Of a stretch of 14,105 nucleotides of DNA, positions 6,176-13,154 are shown one piece after another (position 1 is the stretch's first letter; each line of letters opens with the position of its first letter). This DNA is from a bacterium (lineage in GTDB: Bacteria > Gemmatimonadota > Gemmatimonadetes > Gemmatimonadales > Gemmatimonadaceae). The translations under genes and the position numbers were made by a program. The stretch covers positions 1 through 14,105 of the forward strand of contig JAJZRK010000072.1 in assembly GCA_021802745.1 (NCBI GenBank), written 5' to 3'. The notes below the pieces were generated by a model that was not told where the DNA came from, searched no databases, and saw only the letters and a program-made list of their open reading frames with translations.

Positions 6176-7405
6176 ATGCCACCCGCCAAGAAGCCAGTCA
6201 GACCGAAGTACCAGCTCTTTGAGTCGCTCCCGCCCGCGGATTTTGAGGCGCTGAAGAAGAGCATTCGCGCCCACGGCGTGCTTGTCCCGATTGAGCACGA
6301 TGAAACGGGGGCCATTCTCGACGGACATCACCGCGTCCAAGCGTGCGCCGAACTACGCGCCGAGGGTTTGGCGATTGACATGCCGGTGATCGTGCGGCTC
6401 GATATGTGCGAATCGGAGAAACGCGAGCACGTCCGGTCGCTGAACAGCCTGCGGCGTCACCTGACGGCATCACAGCGGCGCGTCGTCGTTCGCGAACAGC
6501 TGCTCGACACGCCGGACCGGTCAGACCGCGCGATCGCCAAGTCGTTTGGCGTATCGCCGACGACCGTCGCGATGATTCGGCACCGCCTAGGCGGCAAGAA
6601 CGCATCTGCCCAAACTGGACAGTTGAAACGCATTGGCCTCGACGGCCGCCGCCGTGGGCTTCCCAGACGAAGTGTCTTCGCGAGCTCACCGACGTCCGCA
6701 AAGCGGGCCGTCGCGTCACTGCAAACGGTCCCCGCCGTGGCGCTCCCTAGGCGCATTCTGACGGTCGATGAAAGCCACGTGGCCGCGCGCATGGTCAAGC
6801 AGGAGGCGTCGCGCGAGCAGCAGTTGGCGCAGTTGCAGTCTCTACCCGCATTGCATCACGGCAACCGCCAGTACGTGGTGCTCTACGCGGATCCGCCGTG
6901 GCAGTATGAAGGAGCTTCAGACCCGCAGCGCAAGGCGGAACGGTACTACCCCACGATGTCGCAGCAGGAGCTGCTTGACCTGCCAGTGGCCCGCATCGCC
7001 GCAGCGAACAGTGTGCTCTATCTCTGGTCCGGGTCACCCAAACTCTCTGAGGCCCTCGAACTGATCGAGGCCTGGGGATACTCATATCGCACCTCGGCGG
7101 TGTGGAACAAGACGACGCCACACGGGCGCCTCGGACTGGGCAGCTTCTATCGGCAGGCGCACGAGCTGTTGCTGATCGCGACGCGCGGCCACATTCGCCC
7201 TCCGGCTCCCGCGCTACGTCCACCCTCGGTGATTAGCGTTCCGCGGGGCGTGCACAGTGCGAAGCCCCCCGAGGTGCGCGCGCAGATAGAGCGGATGTAT
7301 CCCGGTGTCCGACGCGTCGAGCTGTTTGCGCGCGGTCACGTTGCGGGATGGGATACCTGGGGACTCGAGGCAGTGCCATCCCGAGGGCGCCGGGGGCGGC
7401 GCTAG
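6176..7405 (+). CDS. ParB-domain / MT-A70 adenine-N6 methyltransferase fusion
   Basis: The 409-residue protein joins two domains. Residues about 14-125 are a ParB/Sulfiredoxin-like N-terminal domain (LKKSIRAHGVLVPI, then DGHHRVQACAEL) followed by a helix-turn-helix-like stretch (RAIAKSFGVSPTTVAMIRHRLG, about 117-140). Residues about 225-400 are an MT-A70 S-adenosylmethionine-dependent adenine methyltransferase with catalytic DPPW at 239-242 (YADPPWQY) and the conserved HELLLIATRG region. A variable linker separates them. Such fusions are common on phages and mobile elements, usually as solitary methyltransferases. No restriction nuclease is adjacent. The role here could be regulation, anti-restriction or marking of element DNA; the sequence does not say which. 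No clear Shine-Dalgarno is visible, but the start fits the family. Confidence 0.9.
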   Translation: MPPAKKPVRPKYQLFESLPPADFEALKKSIRAHGVLVPIEHDETGAILDGHHRVQACAELRAEGLAIDMPVIVRLDMCESEKREHVRSLNSLRRHLTASQRRVVVREQLLDTPDRSDRAIAKSFGVSPTTVAMIRHRLGGKNASAQTGQLKRIGLDGRRRGLPRRSVFASSPTSAKRAVASLQTVPAVALPRRILTVDESHVAARMVKQEASREQQLAQLQSLPALHHGNRQYVVLYADPPWQYEGASDPQRKAERYYPTMSQQELLDLPVARIAAANSVLYLWSGSPKLSEALELIEAWGYSYRTSAVWNKTTPHGRLGLGSFYRQAHELLLIATRGHIRPPAPALRPPSVISVPRGVHSAKPPEVRAQIERMYPGVRRVELFARGHVAGWDTWGLEAVPSRGRRGRR

Positions 7406-7435
7406 AAGCTACCCGCGCCGGTCGGTAGTGCCCCC

Positions 7436-7648
7436 ATGGTCGTCCACCCGCAAGGTGGGCGCACAGCCCCCGTCGATATGCTGCACCCTGCGCGCGCATA
7501 TCTCGCCGATGTTGTTGAGATAGCGTTATCGGTCGGCACGATCAGTCCCAAAGAACTGAACCACCTCAAGCAACTCGGGTACCTCCGCCCGGCCCAATCT
7601 GGGTGGCCGCAGGTCAGCGCGCCCCATCTGGAGCTTGAGGTGAGATGA
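7436..7648 (+). CDS. Possible small hypothetical protein (70 residues)
   Basis: A 70-codon frame lies 30 bp after the methyltransferase stop, in the same orientation. The stretch from residue 15 (MLHPARAYLADVVEIALSVG, then PKELNHLKQLGYLRPA) looks protein-like, with predicted helices. There is no Shine-Dalgarno at either ATG, third positions are only moderately GC-rich, and I know no homologue. An opposing minus-strand frame (7737-7402) is no better. It may be a real small gene co-transcribed with the methyltransferase, or chance. Confidence 0.3.
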   Translation: MVVHPQGGRTAPVDMLHPARAYLADVVEIALSVGTISPKELNHLKQLGYLRPAQSGWPQVSAPHLELEVR

Positions 7649-7725
7649 CGTTTCTCCTTGCCCGCCGCCTGGGCGCCCGCGTGGAGTGTGTTGAATCTGT
7701 GGCGGGCACCCTCACGGGCTGAAAG

Positions 7726-7751
7726 ACCCTGGCGCACCGTATCGTCAGGGT
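7726..7751. terminator. Weak hairpin between the two convergent operons
   Basis: ACCCTG (7726-7731) and CAGGGT (7746-7751) form a 6-bp stem around a 14-nt loop, 5 bp past the stop of the efflux ATPase. Read on the minus strand it is followed by CTTTC, a poor T-run. The methyltransferase and efflux operon converge here, so a terminator is expected, but this one is weak. The rest of 7649-7755 shows nothing recognisable. Confidence 0.3.
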
Positions 7752-7755
7752 ACGC

Positions 7756-8457
7756 TTACCCCTGCACCGCCGCCGCTCCGCGAACCACTTTTCCGTCGAA
7801 CAGATGGATTTCTCGGTCGGCGTGCTGCGCATAGCGCGGATCGTGCGTCACCATGCAGATCGTCGACCCACTCTGGTGCAGCTCCTTCAGTAGGTCCATG
7901 ACCTGCTCGCCGTTCTGCGAGTCGAGGTTGCCGGTTGGCTCGTCCGCCAAGAGGATGGTCGGTTCCCCGGCGACGGCGCGCGCCACGGCCACCCGCTGCT
8001 GCTGGCCGCCGGAAAGCTGCGCCGGAAAGTGCTTCATCCGGTGCGCCATGCCCACGCGCTCCAGCGCCTTCTCGACGCGTTGCTTCCGCTCGGCGCCGCT
8101 CATGCCGCGATAGGTGAGCGGCAGTTCGACGTTCTCGTACACCGTCATGTCGCCGAGCAGGTTGAACGCCTGGAAGATGAATCCGATCTGACGGTTTCGG
8201 ACGCGGGCCCGGTCCGCCGGGGAGAGTCTCTCCACCGCTGCGCCCGCCAACGTGTAGGTACCGGCACTTGGCGAGTCGAGCAGTCCCAGAATCGAGAGCA
8301 GCGTGGTCTTCCCGCATCCGGACGGGCCCGAGATGGCGACGAATTCTCCCTCAGCAACAGAGAAATGCACGTCGGCGAGCGCGTGCGTCTCGACCTCGTC
8401 GGTCAGGAAGACCTTCTTGATTCCCTCGAGCTTGATGAGGGTCGTGTTGCCGGACAT
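7756..8457 (-). CDS. ABC transporter ATPase, MacB/LolD type
   Basis: This 233-residue cytoplasmic ATPase would power the efflux permease encoded in the same operon. Walker A is GPSGCGKTT (44-52), the Q-loop glutamine is in FIFQAFNLL (about 96), the signature is LSGGQQQR (148-155), Walker B is ILLADEP (168-174) with [10 protein letters not shown] following, and the switch histidine is in THDPRYA (about 205). These are the hallmarks of the MacB/LolD/FtsE group. The frame is open to 8538, but ATG 8457 has GGAG six bases upstream and begins where the family begins. It is the last gene of the operon, 47 nt after the adaptor stop. All catalytic motifs are intact. Confidence 0.95.
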   Translation of the reverse strand: MSGNTTLIKLEGIKKVFLTDEVETHALADVHFSVAEGEFVAISGPSGCGKTTLLSILGLLDSPSAGTYTLAGAAVERLSPADRARVRNRQIGFIFQAFNLLGDMTVYENVELPLTYRGMSGAERKQRVEKALERVGMAHRMKHFPAQLSGGQQQRVAVARAVAGEPTILLADEPTGNLDSQNGEQVMDLLKELHQSGSTICMVTHDPRYAQHADREIHLFDGKVVRGAAAVQG

Positions 8458-8504
8458 GTTGCACTCCAGATGAACGTCAATGATCGCGTCGTTCGGTGTC
8501 GTGC

Positions 8505-9773
8505 CTACTTGAGCCGTATCTGATCGGCGTTCTCCCACTGGGTCATGTCGGAGAGGATGACCTTGTCGCCAGGCTTTAGGCCCGAGATGACCTGCATCGC
8601 ATTGACCGAGCTGACGCCGAACCGTACCTGTACGCGCGTGGCGCTCCTGCCATCAGCGTCGAGCCTGAACATCCAGACGGTTCCGCCGTCCTGCCCATAA
8701 GCGGGACGGCCGGTGAAGACGATGTTGTTTAGCCTTTGGGTCTGGATCGTCGCGTCAACGCTGAGGTCGGGCCTGGCGCCGCTGGGAAGTGCCCCGTCGA
8801 GTGCTATGTCCACGGTTACAGTGCCCCCAGACGAGGCTGGATCCATGCGCACGACGTGGCCCTTCACGACCCCATCCCGGGTGTCCACCGTAGCGGGCTG
8901 ACCGATCGCCACATCCTTGGCCTGCGTCTCGGGTATCCGGATCACGGCCTTGAGAGAGCCCGGCTGCACGATCTTGGCAAGCGCCATACCGGCGTTCACC
9001 CACTGCCCGGGTTCGAGCGGGGCCCCTCCCGCGCCCGACGAGAGTTCCTGGAGGGTACCCGAGTCACCGGCCCTGATCACGAGCGCGGAGCGGAGCGTCT
9101 CTCGAAATGCCGCGATCTGCTTGAGCCGCTCGACGTTCTGCGCCTGAACCGCTAGCTGCGAGTCAATGGAGGACCTGAGCAACTCGTACTCTGCCTGGGC
9201 CACCTTGTAGCGCGTCTCCGACTCCTCCGCTGCAGCCTTGCGAAGGTGGTAGTCATGCGGCGAGATGACTCGCATTGCCAGCATGTCATCGAGCCCTTGC
9301 GCCTGTTGGCTCGCCTGCACGTTCGCCGTCTTGGCCGCTGCGACGGCTGTCTGCTGCTGGAGCACGCCACGCTGTAGGTTGACGCGAAGTGTCACGAGCA
9401 TGGAGCGCGCGTCATTGTAGGTCTGCTGCGCCTGCATGGCCTGAATGTCCACGTCGGGATTCGACATCTCGATGAGAACCGTCGAGGGCGTGACCTGCTG
9501 CCCTACCTGCGCGACGATGCGATCCACGCGCGCGGAGGTGACGGCCGCGATGCGGCGGACGTGTTCGGACACCAGCGTCCCAGCCCCCCCCACTTCGCGA
9601 ATCATGGGGCCTTGCCGCACGGAGTCGATCGAGATGACGCTACGTTCGACCGTCGGCGCCGCCGGGCGAAGTCGCGCGAACACGATGGTCAAGACGGTGA
9701 CCGCGACGGTGACGCCCGCGTAGAGCAGGTTACGCCTGAGCTTCGGCCGTGGCGCACGCGCGAGATCAACCAT
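8505..9773 (-). CDS. Periplasmic adaptor (membrane-fusion protein), MacA/HlyD type
   Basis: This protein of about 422 residues would bridge the inner-membrane permease to an outer-membrane channel. It has a basic N-terminus and one membrane anchor (LLYAGVTVAVTVLTIVFA, residues about 16-33). A split lipoyl/barrel-sandwich domain follows (VDRIVAQVGQQVTPSTVLIE, about 85-105, returning near 260), with a long alpha-hairpin between the halves (about 110-240). Beta-barrel and membrane-proximal domains end in VISGLKPGDKVILSD. The frame allows TTG 9785 and GTG 9782 starts ahead of ATG 9773. GAGGG lies near the upstream codons, so the start is uncertain by four residues. No outer-membrane TolC-type gene is in the window, so a chromosomal one would be needed. 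Confidence 0.92.
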   Translation of the reverse strand: MVDLARAPRPKLRRNLLYAGVTVAVTVLTIVFARLRPAAPTVERSVISIDSVRQGPMIREVGGAGTLVSEHVRRIAAVTSARVDRIVAQVGQQVTPSTVLIEMSNPDVDIQAMQAQQTYNDARSMLVTLRVNLQRGVLQQQTAVAAAKTANVQASQQAQGLDDMLAMRVISPHDYHLRKAAAEESETRYKVAQAEYELLRSSIDSQLAVQAQNVERLKQIAAFRETLRSALVIRAGDSGTLQELSSGAGGAPLEPGQWVNAGMALAKIVQPGSLKAVIRIPETQAKDVAIGQPATVDTRDGVVKGHVVRMDPASSGGTVTVDIALDGALPSGARPDLSVDATIQTQRLNNIVFTGRPAYGQDGGTVWMFRLDADGRSATRVQVRFGVSSVNAMQVISGLKPGDKVILSDMTQWENADQIRLK

Positions 9774-9834
9774 GCCGGTCACCAACCCTCACGGTCTCAG
9801 GCATCGAGACAACGCTTCGTGTGGACAACACGCG

Positions 9835-10179
9835 TTACCCCTTCTGCGGCTCAGCGTCCATCACGCCGCGCACCGCGATCACGTAGCGTTCAAACGTGGT
9901 CGCGTCACTGCGCATGGACCGTCGTCCTGACGCCGTGATGGAATAGAAGCGTGCTCGCTTGCCACGGTCGGAGAGTCCCCACTCCGCCTCGACGAAGCCG
10001 CGCTCCTCGAGTCGGTGCAGACACGTGTACAGGGCGCCGTCCTTCACGTCGAACGCCCCATTCGAGCCGGAGCGAATGAACCGCACGACGCCGTAACCGT
10101 GCATTGGTCCCCACGTGAGGGCGCGCAACACGAGAAGGTCGAGGGTGCCCTGCAGGAGATCGAGATCGTTTGTCGTCAT
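9835..10179 (-). CDS. PadR-family transcriptional regulator
   Basis: This 114-residue winged-helix repressor shows the PadR signature: LLQGTLDLLVLRAL at the N-terminus, GPMHGYGVVRFI, then DGALYTCLHRLEERGFVEAEW and the wing RARFYSITASGRR. The C-terminal dimerisation helix is short. It starts 9 nt after the permease stop and 61 nt before the adaptor, so it lies within the efflux operon. PadR proteins commonly repress adjacent efflux genes and release DNA on binding small hydrophobic ligands. Autoregulation of this operon, perhaps through the repeats at 12817-12840, is inferred. Confidence 0.94.
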   Translation of the reverse strand: MTTNDLDLLQGTLDLLVLRALTWGPMHGYGVVRFIRSGSNGAFDVKDGALYTCLHRLEERGFVEAEWGLSDRGKRARFYSITASGRRSMRSDATTFERYVIAVRGVMDAEPQKG

Positions 10180-10188
10180 GAGGACACC

Positions 10189-12807
10189 CTAGGATGCGCG
10201 CAGGACGTCGACGGGATCGGCCCGTACCGCGCGGAGGATTGGGCCAAGCGCCGCCAACGCGCTGACGGCCAAGAGGATCGATTCGGCAATCACGAGCGCC
10301 CATACGCTCATGCCGTCTACACCAAACAGCCGTTCACCGAAGAGCAGCGCGAGGGCAACGCCGGCGCTCCCGCCCACGGCCGTGCCTCCCAACGCCAGCT
10401 CGAATGCATCGCGCAGTACGAGCCGCGCGATATCGCGTTGTTGAGCGCCGACGGCCACCCGCACCCCGAACTCACGCATTCGCTGGCTTACCATGTAAGA
10501 GAGCACCGCGAAGAGTCCGGCGCCGGCAAAGAGCAGGGCGCCTAGCGAGAGCGTCCCGAAGAGCGTCGCGAACTGACGCTGCGAGCGAAGCGAAGCGTCA
10601 TGGTTGGCCGAAAGCGGCTTCACGCTGAGCTGCACCGAAAGGGGCAGAACTGCGGTGACCTCGCGTCGGACCTGCTGCGTCGCCATCAGGGCGTCCTCCA
10701 ACCGGGCGACTCGTGCCAAGACCGCGAACTCACGCGTGTTTGGAAGCGTCTGTGCGACGTAGATGGCTGGCGAACGGGCGGGCATCGCCGCCGGGGGAAA
10801 CCGCAGCGCGACACTACGGGCCACTCCAATGACCCGGCGCCAAGGCTCGCCCGACGTCTCCCGGCCCATGCGGACACGGCGGCCGACGGCGCTGCCGGTC
10901 GGAAAGAGTGCCTTCGCCGCGCTGTCATCAAGGATCACGGCGCCCGTTCCAGTGCTGTCGCCCTCGGCGAAGTCTCGCCCCGCGATCAACGGAATGCCGA
11001 CCGTTTCGAGAAAACGGGGTCCGGCGATGGTGTACTGGTCCACCAGCAGGGGGCGACGGTCGCGCGCAATGTCGTCCGACGTGACCTGGAGTCCATCCGG
11101 CTTTGCCCCCGCGTAGAAGGAAGCCACCGCGATCCCCTTCGCGGCGATCGCCCGGGGCAAGACGTACTCCGTGGGCGCCTTGCCACCGAGTCTTGCGAGG
11201 TTCCACTGATAAACGAAATTGCCGGTCACGGACACCACCCGCCGGGTATCCAAGCCGAAATCGAAGTGCGATAGACGCGCGACCGATGCCATGAACACGC
11301 TGGTCGCGATGAGCATGACGAGCGATGTCGCGAGCTGCAGCATCACCACCGACTTCATGCGCTGGGGCCGCCTGGTGACGGCACCCCCGGTTGACTCCTT
11401 GAGAGGTTCCATCAGCGGGATGCGCGACACCTGGATGGCCGGCAGCATTCCGACCGCGACCACAACGAACATCAGGGCGGCACCGGACATCGCAAACACG
11501 CGCCAACTCCAGTTCATCTCGACGAAAGTGTTCCAGGTGATCTCCGGGGGCATGATGGCGCGCACGAAGCCCGTCGCGCCGTATGCGACGGCGAAGCCGA
11601 GCGTAAGGCCCACGGCGGCGATAATGACGAGCTCGGCGATGACATCGGCGACGATCGCGCCGCGACTTGCCCCCAGCGACAGCCGGAGGGCTAGGTCGCG
11701 CCGTCGGCTGGCGGCTCGAGTCAGAAGGAGGGCTGACACGTTCGCGCAGGCGATCACGAGCACGAATCCCGCGACGAGAAGCATGATGAAGTGGATACCG
11801 TCGAGCGCATGCGACGAGCGCTCCGTGAACGGGATCAGCGTGAACCCGTAGGGCCTCGCCGGATCGCCACCCGCGTTCATGATTGCTGCCGTCGCGTTGA
11901 GCTCTTGGCGGGCGCGCTCGACCGTCGTACCGGGTCTAAGCCGCACGAGCGGCCAGGCAAGCAGCCCCTCCTCCGCGGGCGTGAGTATCCGGTAGACGTT
12001 GGCGACGAGAGGGAATTTCAGGTCGCGCGGCAATACGCCGATAACTTGGTAGCTACGTCCATCCACTGCGATGACGGCGTCGCCGACCTCCGTGCGGTTA
12101 CCGAAATAGCGACGCCAATAGAGGTCGCTGACGAGGACGGCGCCTTCATCCGCAGTTCCAGCGATGAAGCTCCTGCCCAGCCGAAGATGCACGCCGGAGA
12201 TGGCAGCGAAGTTCGCCGTAACCTTCTGGACGGGCTCGCGGACAACATCGTCTCCGATGCGCACGCTACTTTGCTCGAGCGCGGTGAGGGCGTATCCCTC
12301 GAACGACGGTGTCCCAGCGATCCGGCGCCATCGATCAATGGGACGAAGCAAACCATGCTTGTAGTCGGGTCCGCCCCACATGGTGATTCCCGCGGTGCGC
12401 TCAGGCGCGTCGAACGAGATGGCGGGGTGCTTCCACGCGTCCGCGAACCCAACGGCCGCCGTGGTGGCACCGAGGGCAAGGGCGAGTGAACCGGCGGTAA
12501 GCGCGAAGAAGCCTGGCTGGCGCGACAGGCGCCGGAGAGCAAATCGGAACGGGAGCGAGATTAGCTCGAGGCGGTCACGCCGCGATTGCTGCCCGGCGAT
12601 TCGCCGGTCGATGAGGATCAGCTCCTCGCGCACCGTATCGCAGTCACCGAGTTCATGCTTGGCCTGCGTCCGTGCGTCGGGGAGCGTCAGGCCCTGGCTC
12701 ACGAGCTCGGCGACACGCTCCTCGAGGTGAAACCGGAGTTCCGTGTCCACATCCGAGACCGGGGTACGCCATGGCAGGCGGAAGACGCGTTTGCGGGGTC
12801 CGAGCAT
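10189..12807 (-). CDS. Long duplicated FtsX/MacB-type ABC permease (ADOP family)
   Basis: This protein of 872 residues is a macrolide-exporter-like permease of the acidobacterial duplicated permease (ADOP) type. It has a cytosolic N-terminal helical domain (DTELRFHLEERVAELVSQG) and a first membrane segment near 102-122. A periplasmic MacB-type domain (about 130-335) is followed by three segments (about 342-362, 388-412, 438-460) with the FtsX motif ALRLSLGASRG. A second copy has a segment at about 487-510, a second periplasmic domain, and three C-terminal segments (about 760-860) with GVRVAVGAQQRDI. It ends VRADPVDVLRAS, typical of the family. One chain thus holds both permease halves. A TTG at 12813 precedes ATG 12807. 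It is the first gene of the operon. Substrate unknown. Confidence 0.95.
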   Translation of the reverse strand: MLGPRKRVFRLPWRTPVSDVDTELRFHLEERVAELVSQGLTLPDARTQAKHELGDCDTVREELILIDRRIAGQQSRRDRLELISLPFRFALRRLSRQPGFFALTAGSLALALGATTAAVGFADAWKHPAISFDAPERTAGITMWGGPDYKHGLLRPIDRWRRIAGTPSFEGYALTALEQSSVRIGDDVVREPVQKVTANFAAISGVHLRLGRSFIAGTADEGAVLVSDLYWRRYFGNRTEVGDAVIAVDGRSYQVIGVLPRDLKFPLVANVYRILTPAEEGLLAWPLVRLRPGTTVERARQELNATAAIMNAGGDPARPYGFTLIPFTERSSHALDGIHFIMLLVAGFVLVIACANVSALLLTRAASRRRDLALRLSLGASRGAIVADVIAELVIIAAVGLTLGFAVAYGATGFVRAIMPPEITWNTFVEMNWSWRVFAMSGAALMFVVVAVGMLPAIQVSRIPLMEPLKESTGGAVTRRPQRMKSVVMLQLATSLVMLIATSVFMASVARLSHFDFGLDTRRVVSVTGNFVYQWNLARLGGKAPTEYVLPRAIAAKGIAVASFYAGAKPDGLQVTSDDIARDRRPLLVDQYTIAGPRFLETVGIPLIAGRDFAEGDSTGTGAVILDDSAAKALFPTGSAVGRRVRMGRETSGEPWRRVIGVARSVALRFPPAAMPARSPAIYVAQTLPNTREFAVLARVARLEDALMATQQVRREVTAVLPLSVQLSVKPLSANHDASLRSQRQFATLFGTLSLGALLFAGAGLFAVLSYMVSQRMREFGVRVAVGAQQRDIARLVLRDAFELALGGTAVGGSAGVALALLFGERLFGVDGMSVWALVIAESILLAVSALAALGPILRAVRADPVDVLRAS

Positions 12808-12816
12808 GGCCAAACG

Positions 12817-12840
12817 TTACATCGGGTCCGGCATTACATC
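12817..12840 (-). promoter_or_regulatory. Paired TTACATC repeats upstream of the efflux operon
   Basis: TTACATC occurs at 12817-12823 and 12834-12840 in direct orientation, 17 bp apart start to start, immediately before the permease start. PadR-type operators often contain ATGT/ACAT half-sites, so these are candidate operator elements for the operon's own PadR. Upstream, TTATAC/TATACC on the minus strand (about 12850-12857) could be a -10, but I see no convincing -35. Both the operator and the promoter call are tentative. Confidence 0.3.
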
Positions 12841-12857
12841 AAGTGTTGAGGGTATAA

Positions 12858-13073
12858 CTCGATGCGCTCGTTTGGCCCCATGTTCGCCAGCGAGCCCCTG
12901 GTCATGATGCTGGGAGGGTATCAACCGAGCCTGCGAGGCGTAATGCTGGCTACCTATCTGCCGCACCGCGGTGCGCACCACGCCCCCCGGACGAGGCGAA
13001 CGGAACGAGGCCACGGCAGTCCCAATGCCATGGCCCCGTTCGTCAGTTCCTTGTCGCGCAAGGACTTATCAGG
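12858..13073. other. Gene-free stretch between efflux promoter and right end
   Basis: I find no convincing gene here. A plus-strand frame opens at ATG 12862 with GAGGG nearby, but runs through the end repeats to 13143. A minus-strand frame (13014-12817) has no family character. The stretch contains a 12-bp perfect palindrome GCACCGCGGTGC at 12963-12974 and the large hairpin at 13003-13041, described separately. Confidence 0.5.
13003..13041. repeat. Large subterminal hairpin near the right end
   Basis: GAACGAGGCCACGGCA (13003-13018) pairs with TGCCATGGCCCCGTTC (13026-13041) around a 7-nt loop. This is a 16-bp stem with two A-C mismatches. It lies 33 bp inside the innermost right end repeat, mirroring the hairpin at 314-347 on the left. 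No T-run follows on either strand. It might insulate the element from transcription leaving pilC, or act in transposition; neither is shown. Confidence 0.6.
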
Positions 13074-13147
13074 TGCGTCAGTTATGATTGTCCAAGTGCG
13101 TCAGTTACGGCTGTCCAATCGCGTCGGTTATGGATGTCCGTGAGGCA
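13074..13147 (-). repeat. Right transposon end: three 20-bp transposase sites and terminal inverted repeat
   Basis: Three repeats complementary to the left-end consensus lie at an even 23-bp period. R3 13074-13093 is TGCGTCAGTTATGATTGTCC, R2 13097-13116 is TGCGTCAGTTACGGCTGTCC and R1 13120-13139 is CGCGTCGGTTATGGATGTCC. R1 runs into the terminal repeat TGTCCGTGAGGCA (13135-13147), a perfect 13-bp complement of 184-196. The opposite orientation to the left end is what paired transposon ends require. Confidence 0.9.
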
Positions 13148-13151
13148 CTCT
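13147..13151. repeat. Right copy of the target-site duplication (ACTCT, inside CACTCTGC)
   Basis: This matches 180-184. The wider match CACTCTGC is at 13146-13153, two bases before the end of pilC. Removing the element together with one copy gives a predicted empty site reading ...CACTA-CACTCTGC-TTTACTG... on the plus strand, which restores a roughly 130-bp spacer between pilC and the next gene. Confidence 0.7.
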
Positions 13152-13154
13152 GCT

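Larger units (their letters stand above)
185..13146. mobile_element. Complete ~12.96-kb Tn7/Tn5053-like transposon carrying an ABC efflux operon
   Basis: The element is bounded by the perfect inverted repeat TGCCTCACGGACA (184-196) and its complement (13135-13147), by three inverted 20-bp repeats at each end, and by a short direct repeat of host DNA. Inside are a DDE transposase, an AAA+ ATPase and a third coupled gene, an Xre regulator, a ParB-methyltransferase and a four-gene efflux operon. The transposase/ATPase pair with multiple end repeats is the plan of the Tn7, Tn5053/Tn402 and Mu group. There is no TnsA, no TniQ, no serine resolvase and no integron. All genes look intact, so the element may be active or recently inserted. 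The exact boundary is uncertain by 1-2 bp. An IS21-type element is the main alternative but fits the protein lengths less well. Confidence 0.88.

Noticed and set aside
9774..9834. Weak inverted repeats between the PadR and adaptor genes
   Set aside because: The arms are only about 5 bp with long loops, no better than chance in GC-rich DNA.
10600..12489. Plus-strand frames of over 200 codons opposite the permease
   Set aside because: They are antisense to a clearly conserved ADOP permease. Their translations are low-complexity and lack domains.
12862..13143. Plus-strand frame of 93 codons with a GAGGG upstream
   Set aside because: Its second half is read from the transposase-binding repeats at the right end. 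The left-end frame 424-188 ends in a similar peptide (SVM...YGCP) for the same reason. Not a credible gene.
185..13146. IS21-family (istA/istB) identity
   Set aside because: IS21 elements also pair a DDE transposase with an ATPase and can carry end repeats. But here the transposase is about 719 residues with a long N-terminal region and Mu-type barrel, the ATPase has a TniB-like Walker A and there is a coupled third gene. A 7-8 bp duplication would fit IS21, so it is not fully excluded.
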